Shown piece after piece: positions 16,828 through 22,365 of a stretch of 22,365 nucleotides of DNA. Positions within the stretch are counted from its first letter, which is position 1. Every line of letters starts with the position of its first letter. Made by a program: the position numbers and the translations under genes. The notes under the pieces are model-generated. The model had not been told where the DNA came from and ran no database searches. It was given only the letters and a program-made list of their open reading frames with translations. This DNA is from JAAYDH01 sp964345825 (GTDB taxonomy: Bacteria; Bacillota_I; Bacilli_A; RFN20; CAG-826). The DNA lies in NCBI GenBank assembly GCA_964345825.1, contig CAYFSI010000016.1, positions 1-22,365 of the forward strand, written 5' to 3'.

Positions 16828-17350
16828 TGCATGTACCACCTTTCATATCGCTTGGACGAAGTTGATAATTGTCAATTTGGCATGATGATTTATAACCATA
16901 TTGATAAAAATACATTTGAGGGTTTTTCATTTCTAAGGATTCTGAGATTATATCGAATCTATCTTTGACATTTTGTTCAAAAGCCTTTAAGGATTGGCAA
17001 GATAAATAGTAGCGAAGAGCATCTATAATTAGAGCATTTAGACTCATTCCATCTTTTTCTGCAAATTCAGCAAAATCTCTATGAAGATTTTTTGGCAATC
17101 TTATTGTCATTTTCCCGCTATAGTTTTCAATGGAGTTGGTTTTTGAAGAAATGGGTAAGGAAATCGAATTTTTCTCACAGTATTCAATATAGGCATCTAG
17201 ATTATAATAGGCATCTTCAATTGCTTCTTTTGGAGTATCGCCTACTCCAATAACTTCTCCGAAATCATTAAAAGCGACTTCGTATTCAATGTCATCATTT
17301 CCATAATCAACAATTTTCAAAGAAAATGGATATGTGTGACTTTTTTTCAT
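16817..17350 (-). CDS. hicB: HicB-type antitoxin with an extra C-terminal tail
   Basis: Antitoxin that neutralises HicA and usually represses its own operon. The N-terminal part (about 8-60: YEVAFNDFGEVIGVGDTPKEAIEDAYYNL) fits the degenerate RNase H-like HicB fold. Residues 79-116 (GKMTIRLPKNLHRDF, SLNALIIDALRYYL) form a ribbon-helix-helix DNA-binding domain. After this come some 60 more residues with an aromatic cluster YFYQYGY (147-153) and a Gly/Asn-rich end, which ordinary HicB proteins lack. By analogy with HigA of mycobacterial TAC systems, this tail could be the chaperone-addiction segment bound by the SecB-like neighbour. The start overlaps the hicA stop (ATGA). Confidence 0.8.
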   Translation of the reverse strand: MKKSHTYPFSLKIVDYGNDDIEYEVAFNDFGEVIGVGDTPKEAIEDAYYNLDAYIEYCEKNSISLPISSKTNSIENYSGKMTIRLPKNLHRDFAEFAEKDGMSLNALIIDALRYYLSCQSLKAFEQNVKDRFDIISESLEMKNPQMYFYQYGYKSSCQIDNYQLRPSDMKGGTCNGN

Positions 17351-17646
17351 AAAATGTTTTTCTTCCTTTCATTTATTTCTATTATTGCGTTCTGAATCTT
17401 TCGTATGTAATCTCTCTTTACTTCGTTTTTTCCTCCGTGCGGTTTGGGAATAATCGGTATTATAACTTCCGGACATTGCGGGAATACAATTTTGTAATGG
17501 GAGCCATTTATTGTTTTTACAACAAATCCGAGAGCATTCACTGCTGATAACAATTCTTTCATTGTTATCGTTTTTAAGGGGGGGCGTACTAGGATATCAT
17601 CCACATGTTTGTTATTGTATTTTTTGTTTAAGTATAATTTTCCCAT
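17347..17646 (-). CDS. hicA: HicA-type mRNA interferase toxin
   Basis: Small dsRBD-fold RNase that cuts translated mRNA. From residue 29 the protein follows the family: MKELLSAVNALGFVV, the catalytic-type GSH (48-50), VIIPIIPKPHGGKNEVKRDYI and an amphipathic end. Typical HicA is 60-80 residues; here about 28 residues precede the family domain. The start is uncertain. ATG at 17646 lies 17 bases from the strong SD (AAGGAGGG), too far, while an ATG at 17656 is well spaced but out of frame. ATG at 17562 would give a standard-size HicA but has no SD. The stop codon TGA overlaps the hicB start. Confidence 0.78.
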   Translation of the reverse strand: MGKLYLNKKYNNKHVDDILVRPPLKTITMKELLSAVNALGFVVKTINGSHYKIVFPQCPEVIIPIIPKPHGGKNEVKRDYIRKIQNAIIEINERKKNIL

Positions 17647-17656
17647 ACTTTTTCAT
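17612..17656 (-). CDS. Possible 14-codon upstream ORF overlapping the hicA start
   Basis: The ATG at 17656 lies 7 bases after GGAGGG, the best ribosome site in the cassette, and reads 14 codons to TAA in a frame different from hicA. It might be a leader peptide controlling toxin translation by reinitiation, or a sign that one base differs from an ancestral hicA start. No homology is claimed. Confidence 0.25.
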   Translation of the reverse strand: MKKYGKIILKQKIQ

Positions 17657-17670
17657 AGGACTCCCTCCTT

Positions 17671-17688
17671 GCCACCACATATAGTGGC
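17671..17688. promoter_or_regulatory. Inverted repeat at the hicA transcription start, candidate HicB operator
   Basis: GCCAC and GTGGC face each other across 8 bases; the inner CCAC-ATATA-GTGG is also a perfect inverted repeat. It covers the expected transcription start of the cassette, the position where a ribbon-helix-helix repressor such as HicB would act. In RNA it could instead fold next to the SD. Confidence 0.4.
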
Positions 17689-17694
17689 ATTGAT

Positions 17695-17723
17695 ATTCTA
17701 CTTATTACTTAGAATCATTGCAA
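17695..17723 (-). promoter_or_regulatory. Promoter of the HicA-HicB-SecB cassette
   Basis: On the minus strand TTGCAA (17723-17718, 4/6) and TAGAAT (17700-17695, 5/6) are spaced by 17 bases. The expected start is about 17688, about 30 bases before the SD. Confidence 0.5.
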
Positions 17724-17739
17724 TAGGCATTTGCATTTT

Positions 17740-17767
17740 TGATTATTAATCAGCGAATTAGTAATCA
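17740..17767. repeat. TGATTA repeats upstream of the cassette promoter
   Basis: A 13-base palindrome, TGATTA-T-TAATCA (17740-17752), is followed by a further TAATCA at 17762-17767. They lie just upstream of the -35 box and may be a second operator or only AT-rich chance. The rest of the gap, 17768-17893, is AT-rich and shows nothing recognisable. Confidence 0.3.
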
Positions 17768-17893
17768 AAATCAGTTCATCACAACATTACTCTTAAAATC
17801 TTTCTTATTATTCAAGGAAGAATGCGTAATACAAATCCTCTAATTATATATATCCAATATTTTCGTTTATTTCGTAATTCTAAATATTTTACG

Positions 17894-17922
17894 TAAAGAA
17901 AAAGTGGACAAAGTCCACTTTT
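17894..17922 (-). terminator. Intrinsic terminator after hsp20
   Basis: A perfect 10-bp stem (AAAAGTGGAC / GTCCACTTTT) with a 3-base loop, then TCTTT on the minus strand, 15 bases past the hsp20 stop. Confidence 0.88.
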
Positions 17923-17937
17923 AGAAGAGAGAATATA

Positions 17938-18369
17938 TTATTTGATTTCGATATATTTTTTCTCGATTGCTTTTGGCTCGACTTTGTTGATGTCAAGAGT
18001 CAAAACTCCATCGGCCAAACTGGCATTGATATCCTTTTCTTCGATATCATCTCCAACATAGAAGCTGCGGGAGAATTTACCGCAATATCTCTCACGTCTA
18101 ATATATTTGCCTTGCTTGGTTTCATCATCATTGCGGCAATCTTCGGCGTGAACAGTGAGATATCCTTCTTTTAGTTCGATTTTAATATTTTCTTTTTTGA
18201 TGCTAGGGACATCAATATCAATGTGATACTGTTTGTCATCTTCTCGAACATCGGCTTTCATTAAATCGCGTCTTTTGATTTCGCGAGGAAAACCAAAGAA
18301 GTCATCAAAAAGAGGATCCCATAAATCTAATGAGTCATTTACAAAATTCGAAACGGCATAATTTTTCAT
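17938..18369 (-). CDS. hsp20: Hsp20/alpha-crystallin small heat-shock protein
   Basis: ATP-independent holdase that keeps unfolding proteins soluble for refolding. The 143 residues contain a short N-terminal arm (WDPLFDDFFG), an alpha-crystallin domain from about 38 to 128 (YHIDIDVPSIKKENIKIEL, FSRSFYVGDDIEEKDINASLADGVLTLDI) and a C-terminal IEI (I-X-I) oligomerisation motif. The ATG at 18369 has a strong AGGAGG 9 bases upstream. It is a single-gene unit with a consensus promoter and two CIRCE elements, so HrcA control is expected. Confidence 0.95.
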   Translation of the reverse strand: MKNYAVSNFVNDSLDLWDPLFDDFFGFPREIKRRDLMKADVREDDKQYHIDIDVPSIKKENIKIELKEGYLTVHAEDCRNDDETKQGKYIRRERYCGKFSRSFYVGDDIEEKDINASLADGVLTLDINKVEPKAIEKKYIEIK

Positions 18370-18396
18370 AATTCAAACCTCCTTATGTTCGTTCGT

Positions 18397-18423
18397 TTAG
18401 CAATCTAACTCTTTGACTGCTAA
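18397..18423. promoter_or_regulatory. CIRCE element 1 (HrcA operator), leader copy
   Basis: TTAGCAATC-N9-GACTGCTAA against the consensus TTAGCACTC-N9-GAGTGCTAA: 16 of 18 positions match and the spacer is exactly 9. It lies between the predicted hsp20 transcription start and the SD. Confidence 0.85.
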
Positions 18424-18431
18424 GTACTTAT

Positions 18432-18459
18432 ATTATAAATCAAATTAGCACTCTGTCAA
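18432..18459 (-). promoter_or_regulatory. Consensus SigA promoter of hsp20
   Basis: On the minus strand, perfect TTGACA (18459-18454) and perfect TATAAT (18437-18432) are spaced by 16 bases. The -35 sits inside the spacer of the upstream CIRCE element, so bound HrcA would cover it. Confidence 0.85.
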
Positions 18460-18471
18460 GTAGTATGCTAA
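18445..18471. promoter_or_regulatory. CIRCE element 2 (HrcA operator), overlapping the -35 box
   Basis: TTAGCACTC-N9-GTATGCTAA: the left arm is a perfect match, the right arm 7 of 9, and the spacer is exactly 9. With element 1 it brackets the promoter. Confidence 0.8.
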
Positions 18472-18539
18472 AAATATTTACTATTAATAGTAATAAAGAA
18501 TTAAACATAAATATTTCAATTTTTTTTGTTCCTATTATC

Positions 18540-18566
18540 AAAAAAAGCACCACATGCTTTGGTGCT
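18540..18566 (-). terminator. Intrinsic terminator after the licD-family gene
   Basis: AGCACC / GGTGCT plus an A-T pair, with a 7-base loop, is followed on the minus strand by seven T. It lies about 21 bases past the stop. The stretch 18472-18539 is AT-rich with no other visible feature. Confidence 0.85.
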
Positions 18567-18587
18567 CATTTTATTATATTCTTAATC

Positions 18588-19520
18588 TTATTTTTTTAAT
18601 CGCGCATGTGATAAAGAGAATTTCTTGATATGTTTGGCTTTTCTTTTTCGATATGGATAACGAGAAACCCATTTTCCTTTGCTGAACACATTGAAACATT
18701 TGGACCCAAACTTCAATTGGCAGAACTCTCTTACATCATTAAAAGAATAGAGTTTGTTTCCTTGGAAATTATATTCTCTAAATGGGAAAATGACTTCACG
18801 AGGATAGGAAAGATTCTTTACTTCGCTACCCCAATCTTGGAAAGGTATGATGACTGTTTGAGCGACACGAGAGGAATGAGCGTATTTTTCCGCCATCATC
18901 TTTTCATAGTCTTTGATCTTCTTCTTCATCTTGAGTAGACTAGAAGAACGGAAAATGACATCTTTAAGAAAATATGGAACGATATAATTCTTGGCATAGC
19001 GTAACACTTTGCGATGCTCTTTGAGGGTTTCGGGCACTCCCATAAATACGACAACATCAATGAAAACTCCATCCCCATCGCACCAGTTAGGGAGAGTGAA
19101 ATGATTCTTTTCTAAAATATAGGAGTCTTTTTTTCGAATTTTAATGGTCGGAATAAAGACATTATAACGAGGATCAGTTTCGTACGAATCAAAGTAGTAG
19201 TCATCAGGCAGTTGATTTTGTAGCATCTTTATCACACGAGGCAAATCTTCGTAACTGATGGCAATATCGACATCATCATCCCAAGGGATGAAACCTGCGT
19301 AGTTAATAATTCCTAAAGCAGAGCCAAAAGCGAGAGCGTAAGGAATATTGTTTTTACGGCATAGTTTGTCAAAAACTAAGGTCATTTCCAAAAGGATTTT
19401 TTGTAAATCTTTAAGGCTCTTGGTTTCACCATCTAAATCTTTGCCGATAGAGTATATGTGAAAATCTTCCGCCACTCCTGTTTCAGATAGTGGCTTTTTT
19501 AAATTTTTCTTTTGTTCCAT
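18588..19520 (-). CDS. LicD-family phosphotransferase
   Basis: LicD proteins transfer phosphocholine or similar groups to cell-surface polymers such as teichoic acid, capsule or glycolipid. The core lies at about 40-130: LLEMTLVFDKLCRKNNIPY, GSALGIINYAGFIPWDDDVDIAI (nucleotidyltransferase-type GS at 66-67 and the acidic DDDVD at 81-85). The 310 residues fit the family; the C-terminus is basic (RKRKAKHIKKF) and no membrane segment is seen. The acceptor and donor cannot be told from sequence. The ATG is 3 bases past the preceding stop and lacks an SD, so translation is likely coupled to the upstream membrane-protein gene. Confidence 0.88.
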   Translation of the reverse strand: MEQKKNLKKPLSETGVAEDFHIYSIGKDLDGETKSLKDLQKILLEMTLVFDKLCRKNNIPYALAFGSALGIINYAGFIPWDDDVDIAISYEDLPRVIKMLQNQLPDDYYFDSYETDPRYNVFIPTIKIRKKDSYILEKNHFTLPNWCDGDGVFIDVVVFMGVPETLKEHRKVLRYAKNYIVPYFLKDVIFRSSSLLKMKKKIKDYEKMMAEKYAHSSRVAQTVIIPFQDWGSEVKNLSYPREVIFPFREYNFQGNKLYSFNDVREFCQLKFGSKCFNVFSKGKWVSRYPYRKRKAKHIKKFSLSHARLKK

Positions 19521-19523
19521 AAA

Positions 19524-20660
19524 TTAATGATAGGGATTAACAAGAATCGGACCATCGACACATACGACTGTCGTTGTTCCGGCTTTTGTTAGCCAATTAG
19601 ATCCTCTTCTTACGTGCCGCCACTGTTCTTTCGTGCCGGCGTAATTAATTCGTTGTAAATTGGCACAATTGAAAAAACAATTGGTGCCAATAATCTTAGT
19701 GCTCAATGGTAGGGAAACAAGCTTGAGATGTCCGCAATTAGCGAAAGCACCACGACCTAAAGTCTTGATGCCAAGAGGAATAATCGCCACGATTAAATTA
19801 AGGTTCTCGCTAAAAGCGTGTCCACCAATATTTCTAATCGTTGGTGGCAAACCAATCGCAGGAGTCTGAACTACTTTTTTAATCAACTCTTCGTTAGCAA
19901 TATTTGAGATAGCAATTTGAGAAATATCAGTTTCGACATTGTCAGCTATTTGTTTCTTGTCGCGAGAGAGATCACCTAAGTCTCCAATGAAAATTCGATT
20001 TTTAAAGGAGGCTCTGTGAATAACTCCAAGAGCGACTAAACTGATGAAAGACACACCAATATAGATGTAGTTCATGTAGCTGGCCCAATCTCCCGCCCAC
20101 AATGTCATATCAATCGTAAAACTGGGTGAAGAGATGAGATTATAGAGAAGATTAATTAAATAAGGTAGAGCCACGCCTAATCCAGAGAAGAATATGATGA
20201 TAAGGAAATAAAACCAGGCGAGAACATAAGGGGCTTTTAAGCGACTCATTCTGCCTCGGAAAAGCAATTCGACAGCAAAGAATAAGAAGAAAATCGCAAA
20301 GAACGCTACAATAGCGTAAAAGATTGGTAAAGCAAAAGCGATGATTGGAATAATATATGGTAAGAAATTAACTAAAAAGTCTTGTCCTGAACTGGTAATA
20401 AGTTGAGTCATTAAAAAGGTGAATACTGAACCAGTTCCCGTAATTTGGCCAATGAAGACGTCTTTGATTAAACTAATAGCTGTTAAACTAGCAACATAGG
20501 TATCAGTTCCATCGCTGACACTAATTTTAAACCAAGGAATAAAAAGCATCGCCACTGGAATAGCGACGAGCAATAAGCAAAATATGGCATAAAAAATAGA
20601 ACCTGAACTGTGCCGTTGAATGACTTTTACGCCATTAACCTCTTTAATTTTCTTATTCAT
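19524..20660 (-). CDS. Multi-span membrane protein with BspA-type leucine-rich tail
   Basis: Function not known. Residues 22-42 form a first membrane segment and about 98-215 contain four or so more (around 98-115, 117-135, 145-175, 197-215). The C-terminal 110 residues (about 268-378) are a BspA/LRR_5 repeat piece: IGGHAFSENLNL, LGRGAFANCGHLKLVSLP, IGTNCFFNCANLQRINYAGT. They end in the W-x(n)-VVCVDG closure common in surface LRR proteins of gut Firmicutes. The usual form is secreted; an LRR block behind a polytopic membrane domain is less common. The ATG at 20660 has no SD and a TATAAT ends 11 bases upstream. It is coupled to the licD gene, suggesting a shared envelope task. Confidence 0.78.
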   Translation of the reverse strand: MNKKIKEVNGVKVIQRHSSGSIFYAIFCLLLVAIPVAMLFIPWFKISVSDGTDTYVASLTAISLIKDVFIGQITGTGSVFTFLMTQLITSSGQDFLVNFLPYIIPIIAFALPIFYAIVAFFAIFFLFFAVELLFRGRMSRLKAPYVLAWFYFLIIIFFSGLGVALPYLINLLYNLISSPSFTIDMTLWAGDWASYMNYIYIGVSFISLVALGVIHRASFKNRIFIGDLGDLSRDKKQIADNVETDISQIAISNIANEELIKKVVQTPAIGLPPTIRNIGGHAFSENLNLIVAIIPLGIKTLGRGAFANCGHLKLVSLPLSTKIIGTNCFFNCANLQRINYAGTKEQWRHVRRGSNWLTKAGTTTVVCVDGPILVNPYH

Positions 20661-20671
20661 ATTTCTATTTT

Positions 20672-20677
20672 ATTATA
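20672..20677 (-). promoter_or_regulatory. -10 box of the LRR-membrane/licD operon, candidate leaderless promoter
   Basis: A perfect TATAAT ends 11 bases before the ATG at 20660. There is no SD and the -35 is weak, so a leader of about 5 bases is predicted. Confidence 0.4.
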
Positions 20678-20701
20678 CACAATATGATTTTGTTTGAACT
20701 G

Positions 20702-20717
20702 GGAAAAATGTTTTTCC
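20702..20717. repeat. 16-base palindrome GGAAAAATGTTTTTCC-type, upstream of the LRR gene
   Basis: GGAAAAA and TTTTTCC flank two bases, just upstream of the expected -35 region of the LRR-membrane gene and past the end of the Sel1 gene. There is no T run after it on the minus strand, so it is not a good terminator. A repressor site is possible. Confidence 0.25.
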
Positions 20718-20740
20718 TACTTTTTTCAGCAATTTGTTTT

Positions 20741-21586
20741 TTATAAATGATTTATAGAAATGGACTGAAGTCTAGCTTTGGCTTTCTCAATCCCTTTTTC
20801 GCTGGCTTTTTGATACCAATAACGGGCTTTTTCGAGATCCTTTGGCAAATACAAACCTTTTTCGTAGAAAAGAGCAAGGTTATACATTGAACGAGCATCT
20901 CCCCTATTGGCGCCTTTGGTAAACCAGTAACTGGCCTTGGAATCATCTTGTTCCACTCCTTGACCTTTCGAATATATGACACCAAGGTAATAATCACATT
21001 GCTCATCTTTTAATTCGCTGCCAGCCATAAAATAGTCAAAAGCTTTATGAAAGTCTTGTTTAGTGCCTAGTCCAACATAAGAACTATATCCGAGAAGATG
21101 ATAAACATTCTTCGCACCTAAATCTCTAGCTTTACGAAGACAGGCGTAATACTTCTCATCATCCTTTTCTACTCCGACACCTTTTTCATATAATTTAGCG
21201 AGAGTAACAATGGCCTTGATGTCTTGGTTATCCGCAGCTTCTTTAACAAGCGAAAAGCCCAGTTGTTCATTCTTCTCGCAACCTAGGCCGTGAATATAAA
21301 GTAAACCAAGATTATGTTTAGCTTTGTTGTCACCACGATTCGCGGCTGATTGATACAGAACAAAAGCCTTTGAATAATCGATTTCGGTGCCGATACCTTT
21401 CTCGTAGAAAAAACCCAATCTTCTCTCCGTGCCAGGAGATTGTTTTAGCGAAGCGCGATAAATGATTTTAAAAGCCAAGTCTGGTTTTTCAATTTCAATA
21501 TAGTAATCAGAAAGTTCTAAGGTGGCTTTGGCGTCTCCTACTTCAAGTGCTTTGATTTTTAGTGACTCTAATTCTTTGTCTGTCAT
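20741..21586 (-). CDS. Sel1-repeat (SLR) protein
   Basis: A solenoid of about six Sel1-like repeats of some 36 residues, with recurring A-x-x-x-Y-x-x-A-A, G-x-x-x-A-x-x-x-L-G-x-x-Y and G-x-G-V-E-x-D elements. Examples are AFVLYQSAANRGDNKAKHNL, LYEKGVGVEKDDEKY, IYSKGQGVEQDDSKASYW and ARYWYQKASEKG. There is no signal peptide or membrane segment, so it is probably a cytoplasmic protein-protein scaffold; the partner is unknown. All 281 residues read without a break. No SD precedes the ATG at 21586; an extended -10 box lies 9 bases upstream. No terminator is visible after its stop, so readthrough into the LRR-membrane gene is possible. Confidence 0.9.
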   Translation of the reverse strand: MTDKELESLKIKALEVGDAKATLELSDYYIEIEKPDLAFKIIYRASLKQSPGTERRLGFFYEKGIGTEIDYSKAFVLYQSAANRGDNKAKHNLGLLYIHGLGCEKNEQLGFSLVKEAADNQDIKAIVTLAKLYEKGVGVEKDDEKYYACLRKARDLGAKNVYHLLGYSSYVGLGTKQDFHKAFDYFMAGSELKDEQCDYYLGVIYSKGQGVEQDDSKASYWFTKGANRGDARSMYNLALFYEKGLYLPKDLEKARYWYQKASEKGIEKAKARLQSISINHL

Positions 21587-21595
21587 ATTACCAAA

Positions 21596-21601
21596 AGTAT
21601 A
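21596..21601 (-). promoter_or_regulatory. Extended -10 box of the Sel1 gene, candidate leaderless promoter
   Basis: On the minus strand TGATATACT (extended -10, TGn then TATACT) ends 9 bases before the ATG. The -35 region falls in the preceding terminator and does not match, as is usual for extended -10 promoters. There is no SD. Confidence 0.45.
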
Positions 21602-21611
21602 TCACAAATAT

Positions 21612-21638
21612 CAAAAAAAGAAAGAGTTTACTCTTTCT
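21612..21638 (-). terminator. Intrinsic terminator after the HAD gene
   Basis: An 8-bp stem (AGAAAGAG / CTCTTTCT) with a 4-base loop runs into a T7 tract on the minus strand, 45 bases past the HAD stop. Confidence 0.85.
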
Positions 21639-21683
21639 CATTTACTTTTTTTAAATAACGACTGATAAATTAATTATTTGCTT

Positions 21684-22316
21684 TTATTTAAATAGATCAA
21701 AAAGCGAAGAAATTCGAATGTAATTTGGTGAATCTTCAAAAGCGTTTATGCGATCGACGAGAATAGCTTCTACCCCAGCGTTATTCGCACATATCGTGTC
21801 ATTTTTTCCATCTCCAACATAAGCGACATGATGTTTATTACCATGATAATTAATTGCTTTTAAAGCATTTAGAATTGGCTTAGGCGATGGCTTAAATTCA
21901 TCAGTTTCTTGATTGCCAACATAGACACAAAAAACATCCTGAGAAACATGAAGAAAGTCCAAAACTTCTTTCACGTGAGGAATGTTATTGTTTGTGACAA
22001 TGCCGCAAGGAATGTGATTATCTTGAAGGAAACGAATCAAAGGAATTGTATCGTTAAATAATTCAGTTAATTCAACAGATTTGTGGGAGTTAAGATAGAT
22101 ATTTAATCGCTCAATAAAGTACAAAAACTTTTCTTCTGTTCCGCCTTTAGCGTAGTATGCTTCATCGATAGGTTGACGAGAAAATTTTAAACATTCTTCA
22201 CGAGTGACAGATATGCCAACATCACCAAACGACTTCGAAAAAACGTAAACTAAAGAATTGAGACTATCAACTAATGTTCCGTCGAAATCAAAGAGATACA
22301 AATCATAGGTTTTCAT
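21684..22316 (-). CDS. HAD-family hydrolase, phosphoglycolate-phosphatase-like
   Basis: Phosphatase of the haloacid dehalogenase superfamily. Motif I is FDFDGTLVDS (9-18, nucleophile Asp10, Asp12), motif II is the Thr of GIVTNN (Thr108), motif III is Lys146 in KPSPKPIL, and motif IV is GDGKND (168-173). The helical cap lies between about 17 and 85. The 210 residues match Gph/PgmB-like members; the substrate cannot be told from sequence. The ATG at 22316 has no clear SD, and no promoter can be placed with confidence in the 49 bases left before the window edge. Confidence 0.9.
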   Translation of the reverse strand: MKTYDLYLFDFDGTLVDSLNSLVYVFSKSFGDVGISVTREECLKFSRQPIDEAYYAKGGTEEKFLYFIERLNIYLNSHKSVELTELFNDTIPLIRFLQDNHIPCGIVTNNNIPHVKEVLDFLHVSQDVFCVYVGNQETDEFKPSPKPILNALKAINYHGNKHHVAYVGDGKNDTICANNAGVEAILVDRINAFEDSPNYIRISSLFDLFK

Positions 22317-22365
22317 GTGTATTATGTTAATTAATTTTTAGTTATTCTACAAGTTAAAAGAACGC

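Noticed and set aside
16828..16839. Longer start (GTG at 16839) for the SecB-like gene
   Set aside because: The ATG at 16827 has AGGTGG 8 bases upstream; the GTG lies inside that ribosome site.
22317..22326. CATAAT just upstream of the HAD gene as another leaderless -10 box
   Set aside because: It ends only 4 bases before the ATG, so transcription would start inside the coding region; not counted in the leaderless set.
1..22365. Mycoplasma-type code with TGA read as tryptophan
   Set aside because: TGA ends rnjB and hicA at the expected family lengths, and tryptophans in the conserved genes are TGG.
1..22365. CRISPR arrays, tRNA or rRNA genes, insertion sequences
   Set aside because: No spaced direct repeats, no tRNA cloverleaf or CCA-end pattern, and no transposase coding frames or terminal repeats were seen on reading.

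Overview
The window comes from a low-GC, Gram-positive-type bacterium, probably a Bacilli-class lineage related to the Mollicutes or Erysipelotrichales. The evidence is gene order and style. The order rimP-nusA-infB-rbfA-truB-ribF-rpsO-pnp-rnjB-ftsK/spoIIIE is the familiar Bacillus arrangement. Shine-Dalgarno (SD) sites of AGGAGG type and CIRCE elements are present. TGA is used as a stop (rnjB, hicA) and tryptophan is TGG, so this is the standard bacterial code, not the Mycoplasma code. The exact taxon is a guess.

Read along the minus strand (right to left), the layout is as follows. 22316-20741: a HAD phosphatase, then a Sel1-repeat protein. 20660-18588: a membrane protein with a BspA-type leucine-rich tail, coupled to a LicD-family transferase. 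18471-17938: an Hsp20 small heat-shock gene whose consensus promoter overlaps one CIRCE element and is followed by a second. 17646-16420: a three-gene cassette read as HicA toxin, HicB antitoxin with an extra C-terminal tail, and a SecB-like protein, i.e. a candidate toxin-antitoxin-chaperone (TAC) module. 16408-11876: the rimP-nusA-infB-rbfA operon, with a terminator-like hairpin in its leader. 11856-10669: one plus-strand gene, a TtcA-type tRNA thiolase fused to a GNAT acetyltransferase, inserted between rbfA and truB. 10629-8497: truB-ribF-rpsO. 8444-6171: pnp with its own promoter. 6024-4339: a degenerate RNase J (J2 type). 4267-1: ftsK followed at once by a type I pullulanase that runs off the left edge.

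Most of the window is core information processing: translation initiation, ribosome maturation, tRNA modification, transcription elongation and mRNA decay. The accessory parts are the TAC cassette (AT-richer by eye), the TtcA-GNAT fusion, and the cell-surface/Sel1 genes at the right end.

Two patterns cut across the genes. First, several transcription units start with a TATAAT-like -10 box only 8-11 bases before the ATG and no SD, which suggests leaderless mRNAs, while neighbouring genes have strong SD sites. Second, nearly every unit ends in a clear intrinsic terminator. The TAC cassette and the fusion protein are the best candidates for an undescribed or little-described system.
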